From: Pedococcus badiiscoriae | GTDB lineage: Bacteria; Actinomycetota; Actinomycetes; Actinomycetales; Dermatophilaceae | Length of the DNA stretch: 64,000 nt | Direction: 5' to 3' | Assembly: GCF_013408925.1 (NCBI RefSeq) | Contig: NZ_JACCAB010000001.1 | Coordinates: 1,860,001 to 1,924,000, forward strand | Part shown: positions 59,349 to 64,000 of the stretch, in pieces | Layout: every line of letters begins with the position of its first letter | Position numbering within the stretch: the stretch's first letter is position 1 | Made by a program: the position numbers and the translations under genes | Notes under the pieces: model-generated | Told to the model about the DNA's origin: nothing | The model's database searches: none | The model's input: only the letters and a program-made list of their open reading frames with translations

Positions 59349-59957
59349 TCACGCCAGCGCGGTGCGGCGGTCGCGGCGGTCGCGGCGCCTGCGCCATCGC
59401 CGGACCCTGAGGAACAACCACACGAGGAGCCAAGCCAGCAGGACGAGGAACACGATGACCAGGACCGGGAGGAACAGCGCCACCAGGCTGAGACCGATCG
59501 ACGCCCCGTCCTCCACCGTCGAGGCCACGGGCGCGCCGACCCCGAGCGTCCCGGCGTTGATGGCCGGCCGGGCCACGGTCTTCCCGCCGTGCACGAGACC
59601 CGAGGTGACCACGCCGAGGATGACCCCGACCCACGGGTTCCTGGTCATCCAGGACGAGTGGTCGAGTCCCTCGGCGGCGGACGTGGCGGCGAAGATGAGG
59701 CCACCCATGCTCGGCCGGATGAACGTCTGGATCGCGTCGTTGACGGAGTCGACCGCGGGGATCTTGTCGAGCACCACTTCGGCGAGCAGCAGCACCGCGC
59801 CGACCCCGATCGCCCACCACGACTCGATCCACGCGTAGGACTGCGGCAGCGTGATGACGTCCGTGAAGCGGGCGACGAGGGCGACGACGAGGAACGGGAT
59901 GTAGGCGTTGAGGCCCGCGGCGGCGGACAACCCCATGCCGGTCAGTGCGGCGAACAT
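59349..59957 (-). CDS. DUF4126 membrane protein
   Basis: A 202-residue membrane protein starting MFAALTGMGLSAAAGLNAYI, with four to five helices and the family stretch NPWVGVILGVVTSGLVHGGKTVARPA. The C-terminus is very basic (RRWRRRRDRRDRR). Function unknown. Same strand as rtcB and the CPBP gene. Confidence 0.85.
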   Translation of the reverse strand: MFAALTGMGLSAAAGLNAYIPFLVVALVARFTDVITLPQSYAWIESWWAIGVGAVLLLAEVVLDKIPAVDSVNDAIQTFIRPSMGGLIFAATSAAEGLDHSSWMTRNPWVGVILGVVTSGLVHGGKTVARPAINAGTLGVGAPVASTVEDGASIGLSLVALFLPVLVIVFLVLLAWLLVWLFLRVRRWRRRRDRRDRRTALA

Positions 59958-60035
59958 CGGCCACCTCCTGTGCGGGTGCGGTGCACCTGTCAGGACATGT
60001 CTACTCGACGCAGGGCCCCGGTGCCTGACACGTGC

Positions 60036-60069
60036 GCCCCGGTATGCCGCGTACGCGGAATACCGGGGC
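60036..60069 (-). terminator. Terminator of rtcB
   Basis: Inverted repeat GCCCCGGTATGCCGCGT / ACGCGGAATACCGGGGC (60036-60052, 60053-60069) with a single mismatch, 14 bp after the rtcB stop in the direction of transcription. No T-run. Confidence 0.75.
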
Positions 60070-60083
60070 GGGGTCGGGGCTGG

Positions 60084-61253
60084 TCAGTCGCCCTTGACGT
60101 TGACGACCTGCCGCAGCGTGTGCCGGACGGTCACCAGGTCGGCGGCGTCCGCCATCACCTGGTCGATGTCCTTGTACGCCCCGGGGATCTCGTCCAGGAA
60201 CGCCTCGGTGTCCCGGAACTCGATGCCCTGCATGGCCTCCCGGAGCTGCTCGTGGGTGAACCGCTTCCGGGCCGCGCTCCGGCTGTACTGCCGCCCCGCA
60301 CCGTGCGGGGCGGAGTTGAGGGCAACGGCGTTGCCGAGACCCTCCACGACGTACGACCGGGTGCCCATCGAGCCGGGGATCAGGCCGAGCTGGCCTGCCT
60401 TCGCCTCGATCGCGCCCTTCCGGGACACCCACAGCTGCCTCCCCCAGTGGTGCTCCTGCTGGGTGAAGTTGTGGTGGCAGTTGACCCGCTCGTGCTCGAC
60501 CACCGGCGTCCCGAGGAACTCCCCGAGCTGCCGCAGGACCCGGTCCATCATCTCGTCCCGGTTGAGCAGGGCGTAGTGCTGAGCCCACCGGAGCTCGCGG
60601 ATGTAGGCCCAGAACTCGTCCGTGCCCTCCACGAGGTAGGCAAGGTCCCGGTCGGGCAGGTCGATCCAGTACCGCTCCATGAGCTGCCGGGCGACGGCGA
60701 TGTGGTGCTGCGCGATCTTGTTGCCGACGCCCCGCGACCCCGAGTGCAGGAATGCCCACACCCGGTCCTGCTCGTCGAGGCTGACCTCGATGAAGTGGTT
60801 GCCCGAGCCGAGCGAGCCCAGCTGGAGCCGCCACCGTCCGGCCCTCTGGTCAGGGCTGAACTCGGCCGCGGCCGCCATCGCCTCGAGCTCGTCGACCCGC
60901 GGCTGTGCAGTGGCGACGATCTTCGAGTTGGCCGCACCCGCCGACAGCGGCACCGCCCGCTCGATCGACTCCCGAAGGGGCGTGAGTGACCGACCCGCGA
61001 GGTCCGCAGCGGTGAACTGGGTGAGGACGGCGATCATGCCGCACCCGATGTCGACACCGACGGCCGCGGGCATGACGGCCCGCTCGGTCGGGATGACCGA
61101 GCCGACGGTGGCGCCGAGGCCGAGATGGGCATCGGGCATGAGGGCCACGTGCGGGAAGACGAAGGGCATCTGCGAGGTGCGCAGCGCCTGCTCCTGGGTC
61201 TTCTCTTCGAGGACGGAGGCCCAGTTCATGAGCCGGGTGGAGATCTGATGCAT
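60084..61253 (-). CDS. rtcB: RtcB-type RNA-splicing ligase
   Basis: GTP- and Mn-dependent ligase joining 2',3'-cyclic-phosphate or 3'-phosphate RNA ends to 5'-OH. The 389-residue product has MPDAHLGLGATVGSVIP, VGVDIGCGMIAVLT (metal-binding Cys), LGSLGSGNHFIEV, HSGSRGVGNKIA, NCHHNF, PGSMGTRSYVVEG and SAPHGAGRQYSR with the guanylylated His. ATG at 61253 has AAGGAGG 6 bp upstream. No rtcA or rtcR nearby. Confidence 0.95.
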   Translation of the reverse strand: MHQISTRLMNWASVLEEKTQEQALRTSQMPFVFPHVALMPDAHLGLGATVGSVIPTERAVMPAAVGVDIGCGMIAVLTQFTAADLAGRSLTPLRESIERAVPLSAGAANSKIVATAQPRVDELEAMAAAAEFSPDQRAGRWRLQLGSLGSGNHFIEVSLDEQDRVWAFLHSGSRGVGNKIAQHHIAVARQLMERYWIDLPDRDLAYLVEGTDEFWAYIRELRWAQHYALLNRDEMMDRVLRQLGEFLGTPVVEHERVNCHHNFTQQEHHWGRQLWVSRKGAIEAKAGQLGLIPGSMGTRSYVVEGLGNAVALNSAPHGAGRQYSRSAARKRFTHEQLREAMQGIEFRDTEAFLDEIPGAYKDIDQVMADAADLVTVRHTLRQVVNVKGD

Positions 61254-61439
61254 GACGCACCTCCTTGGGACGTAACGGATTTCGTGCGGCGCCGCGGCGT
61301 GCGGACCGCAGACGAGCGTGACAGGTGTGCCGCACGGCCGCACCGGGTTTTTCATCCCGCGGCCTTGTCCCGCGATGGTGAGCAGGCGGCATACCGGAGG
61401 GATCGAAACCCGTTTGGCAGCCACCCCTAGGATTCAGTC

Positions 61440-63272
61440 GTGAGCAAAGTCCTGTCTGCCGTCGCCTGGCCGTACGCCAACGGCCCCCGGCACCTCGGCC
61501 ACGTGGCCGGGTTCGCCGTGCCCTCCGACGTCTTCAGCAGGTACATGCGGATGGCCGGGCACGACGTGCTCATGGTCAGCGGTTCGGACGAGCACGGCAC
61601 GCCGATCCTCGTCCTCGCCGACCAGGAGGGCGTGACGGCCCGCGAGCTCGTCGACCGCAACCACGCCATCATCGCCGCCGAGCTCGCCGATCTCGGCTGC
61701 TCCTACGACCTGTACACGCGCACCACCACCGCCAACCACTACGGCGTGGCGCAGGAGCTGTTCACCCAGGTCTGGAAGAACGGCTACATGGTCGAGCAGA
61801 CCACCCGTGGCGCCATCTCGCCGTCGACCGGGCGCACCCTGCCCGACCGCTACATCGAGGGCACCTGCCCGATCTGCTCCTACCCGGAGGCCCGCGGCGA
61901 CCAGTGCGACAACTGCGGCAACCAGCTCGAGCCCACCGACCTGATCAACCCGAGGTCGAAGATCAGCGGTGAGACGCCCGAGTTCATCGAGACGCAGCAC
62001 TTCTTCCTCGACCTGCCGGCGCTCGCCGACGCACTGCGCGAGTGGCTCGAGGGTCGCGAGGCGAGCGGCACGTGGCGGCCGAACGTCATCAAGTTCAGCC
62101 TCAACATCCTCGACGACATCCGTCCGAGGGCGATGACCCGCGACATCGACTGGGGCATCCCGGTGCCGCTCGACGGCTGGCGTGACCAGCCCACCAAGCG
62201 GCTGTACGTGTGGTTCGACGCCGTGGTCGGCTACCTGTCCGCGTCGATCGAGTGGGCCCGCCGCCTCGGCGAGCCCGACCGGTGGCGCGAGTGGTGGAAC
62301 GACCCCGAGGCACTGTCGTACTACTTCATGGGCAAGGACAACATCACCTTCCACTCCCAGATCTGGCCGGCCGAGCTCCTCGGGTATGCCGGTCGCGGCA
62401 GTCGTGGGGGAGAGCCGGGCGAGTTCGGGGTGCTCAACCTGCCCACCGAGGTCGTCTCGAGCGAGTACCTCACCATGGAGGGCAAGCAGTTCTCGACGTC
62501 GCGTGGCTACGTCATCTACATCCGCGACGTTCTCGAGCGCTACGGGCCCGACGCGATCCGCTACTACATCTGCGCGGCAGGGCCGGAGAACCAGGACGCC
62601 AACTTCACCTGGGCGGAGTTCGTGCAGCGCAACAACTCCGAGCTCGTCGCGGGCTGGGGCAACCTGGTCAACCGCACGGCCTCGATGGTTGCCAAGAACT
62701 TCGGCGAGATCCCCCAGCCGGGGGCGCTCGAGCCCGTCGACGAGGCGGTGCGGGCCAAGGTGCTCGCCTCGTTCGACGCCGTGGGCGGCCTGCTCGCCAA
62801 GCAGCGGGTCAAGGCCGCGGTCGCCGAGGCCATGCGGACCGTGGGCGAGGTGAACAAGTACGTCACCGACACCGAGCCGTTCAAGCTCAAGGGTGAGGAC
62901 CAGCGCGAGCGCCTCGCGACGGTGCTCCACACGCTGACCCAGTGCGTGGCCGACCTCAACAGGGTCCTGGCGCCGTTCCTGCCGTCGTCGTCCAACCAGG
63001 TGCACGCGGCCTTCGGCGGGGAGGGCACCTTCATGCCGATGCCCACGCTCCAGGAGGTCTCCGGACTCGACGCCGACGACGCGGACCGGACCTACCCGGT
63101 GGTGACGGGCGACTACTCGCAGACCCCGCGCTGGGAGTCCGTCCCGGTGCGGGTCGGCGCCACTGTGGTGAAACCCACACCGATCTTCACCAAGCTCGAC
63201 GAAGCAGTGGTGGACGAGGAGCTCGCCAGGCTGAAGGACGACGCGGCGGACAGCGGTGACGCCGCCGGCTGA
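61440..63272 (+). CDS. metG: Methionyl-tRNA synthetase
   Basis: Charges initiator and elongator tRNA-Met. The 610-residue product has [14 protein letters not shown] (HIGH-type site read as HLGH), GSDEHGTPI, a zinc knuckle CPIC...CDNC, the Met-pocket [12 protein letters not shown] and KQFSTSRG as the KMSKS equivalent. The anticodon domain follows to about residue 540. No C-terminal beta-barrel dimer domain is seen, as in other actinobacteria. GTG start; divergent from rtcB with 186 bp between them. Confidence 0.96.
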   Translation: MSKVLSAVAWPYANGPRHLGHVAGFAVPSDVFSRYMRMAGHDVLMVSGSDEHGTPILVLADQEGVTARELVDRNHAIIAAELADLGCSYDLYTRTTTANHYGVAQELFTQVWKNGYMVEQTTRGAISPSTGRTLPDRYIEGTCPICSYPEARGDQCDNCGNQLEPTDLINPRSKISGETPEFIETQHFFLDLPALADALREWLEGREASGTWRPNVIKFSLNILDDIRPRAMTRDIDWGIPVPLDGWRDQPTKRLYVWFDAVVGYLSASIEWARRLGEPDRWREWWNDPEALSYYFMGKDNITFHSQIWPAELLGYAGRGSRGGEPGEFGVLNLPTEVVSSEYLTMEGKQFSTSRGYVIYIRDVLERYGPDAIRYYICAAGPENQDANFTWAEFVQRNNSELVAGWGNLVNRTASMVAKNFGEIPQPGALEPVDEAVRAKVLASFDAVGGLLAKQRVKAAVAEAMRTVGEVNKYVTDTEPFKLKGEDQRERLATVLHTLTQCVADLNRVLAPFLPSSSNQVHAAFGGEGTFMPMPTLQEVSGLDADDADRTYPVVTGDYSQTPRWESVPVRVGATVVKPTPIFTKLDEAVVDEELARLKDDAADSGDAAG

Positions 63273-64000
63273 GCCGGGTCGAGGCGGCCACAGCCGGGTG
63301 CCCGACGCCCCGGACCCGCTCCCGATCCCGGTCGTCGACAACCACACGCACCTCGACATCGCCCGGGACGGTGAGGACGCCCCGGACGTCGGCGCGGCCA
63401 TCGCCGCCGCCGCAGCCGTCGGGGTCGACCGGCTGGTCCAGATCGGGTGCGACCTGGCGGGCGCCCGGTTCACGGTGGACATGGTCGACCGCCACCCGGC
63501 GATGCTCGGTGGAGTGGCCCTGCACCCCAACGAGGTACCCCGGCTGGCCGAGGCGGGAGGCCTCCGAGCGGCCTACGCCGAGATCGAGGAGCTGGCCGCC
63601 CACCCGAGGGTGCGCGTGATCGGAGAGACCGGGCTCGACTACTTCCGAACCGGTCCGGAAGGCGTTGGGGCGCAACAGGATGCGTTCCGTTGGCACATCG
63701 ACCTGGCCAAGCGCACCGGCAAGGCGCTGCAGATCCACGACCGTGACGCGCACGACGACGTGTTGCGGATCCTCGACGAGGAGGGCGCGCCGGCCAGGAC
63801 CGTCATGCACTGCTTCTCGGGTGACATGGCGATGGCCCGGACGTGCGCGGAGCGCGGTTACTACCTCTCGTTCGCCGGGACCGTGACCTTCAAGAACGCC
63901 AAGGGCCTGCGCGACGCCCTGTCGGTGACTCCGCTCGACAGGGTCCTCGTCGAGACCGACGCCCCCTACCTGGCCCCGGTGCCCTGGCGGGGGGCCACCA
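63256..64000 (+). CDS. tatD: TatD-family metal-dependent deoxyribonuclease (3' end beyond window)
   Basis: Metal-dependent nuclease of the amidohydrolase fold. It shows VVDNHTHLD (first metal site), [19 protein letters not shown] (catalytic Glu), [21 protein letters not shown] and [10 protein letters not shown] near the window edge. GTG at 63256 overlaps the end of metG; a second in-frame GTG at 63298 is a reasonable alternative. The metG-tatD order is common in actinobacteria, usually followed by rsmA. Confidence 0.9.
   Translation, partial: MTPPAEPGRGGHSRVPDAPDPLPIPVVDNHTHLDIARDGEDAPDVGAAIAAAAAVGVDRLVQIGCDLAGARFTVDMVDRHPAMLGGVALHPNEVPRLAEAGGLRAAYAEIEELAAHPRVRVIGETGLDYFRTGPEGVGAQQDAFRWHIDLAKRTGKALQIHDRDAHDDVLRILDEEGAPARTVMHCFSGDMAMARTCAERGYYLSFAGTVTFKNAKGLRDALSVTPLDRVLVETDAPYLAPVPWRGAT

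Noticed and set aside
1..64000. CRISPR arrays and complete insertion sequences
   Set aside because: No regularly spaced direct repeats with unique spacers, and no transposase-like protein or terminal inverted repeats were seen.

Overview
This 64 kb window is chromosomal DNA from a high-G+C actinobacterium. Strong GC bias in third codon positions, many GTG starts, stop/start overlaps (GTGA, ATGA, TGATG), a Pmt-type protein mannosyltransferase, a eukaryotic-like UDPGP-family UTP-glucose-1-phosphate uridylyltransferase, and the Glp/GlpR (SepX) divisome gene pair all fit a member of Micrococcales. Intrasporangiaceae is my guess from gene content and order; it is an inference, not shown by the sequence.

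Layout. 1-9609: phosphate uptake. A minus-strand operon pstC-pstA-pstB-pstS (pstS last and cut by the window edge) is divergent from a plus-strand set with two further PstS-like binding proteins and a sortase-like membrane protein that has lost its catalytic His and Cys. 9685-10365: a decayed C-terminus of a CHAD (polyphosphate-binding) protein and tRNA-Arg(CCT). 10519-14443: a small membrane protein, a HAD phosphatase/aquaporin/DksA-type zinc-finger group, and a secreted HExxHxxGxxH protease. 14819-17527: four exported proteins, three with TasA/camelysin-like (SipW-type) signal peptides. 17568-23129: an MFS transporter and a 1390-residue DUF4011 helicase-nuclease. 23219-30112: mscL, a SAF protein, mtnP, fmdB, a K+/H+ antiporter and a penicillin-acylase-family enzyme. 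30157-37910: folate cycloligase, UGPase, moeA/glp, moaC, moaB, a GNAT enzyme, glpR/sepX, a DUF2231 protein, and an ECF sigma/anti-sigma pair.

38097-46611 is the most striking part: an 8.5 kb block bounded by tRNA-Ala(CGC) and a perfect 37-bp copy of that tRNA from the anticodon loop onward. It carries a complete-looking Amadori-product (fructoselysine-type) catabolic unit: a LacI regulator with two palindromic operators, two FrlB-like SIS deglycases, an FrlD-like PfkB kinase, a sugar ABC importer (binding protein and two permeases) and a HAD phosphatase. No integrase is present.

46719-55657: a KimA-type potassium transporter, then an ABC exporter operon (lipoprotein, two ATPases, a large FtsX-type permease) ending in an OmpR-type response regulator, with the histidine kinase divergent at the other end. 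55665-64000: a lone Flp pilin, Pmt, rsmI, a CPBP protease, a DUF4126 protein, rtcB, metG and a tatD gene that runs off the right edge.

Reading frames, motifs, repeats and hairpins were read directly from the sequence. Family names come from recognised motifs and remembered relatives; no database search was possible.
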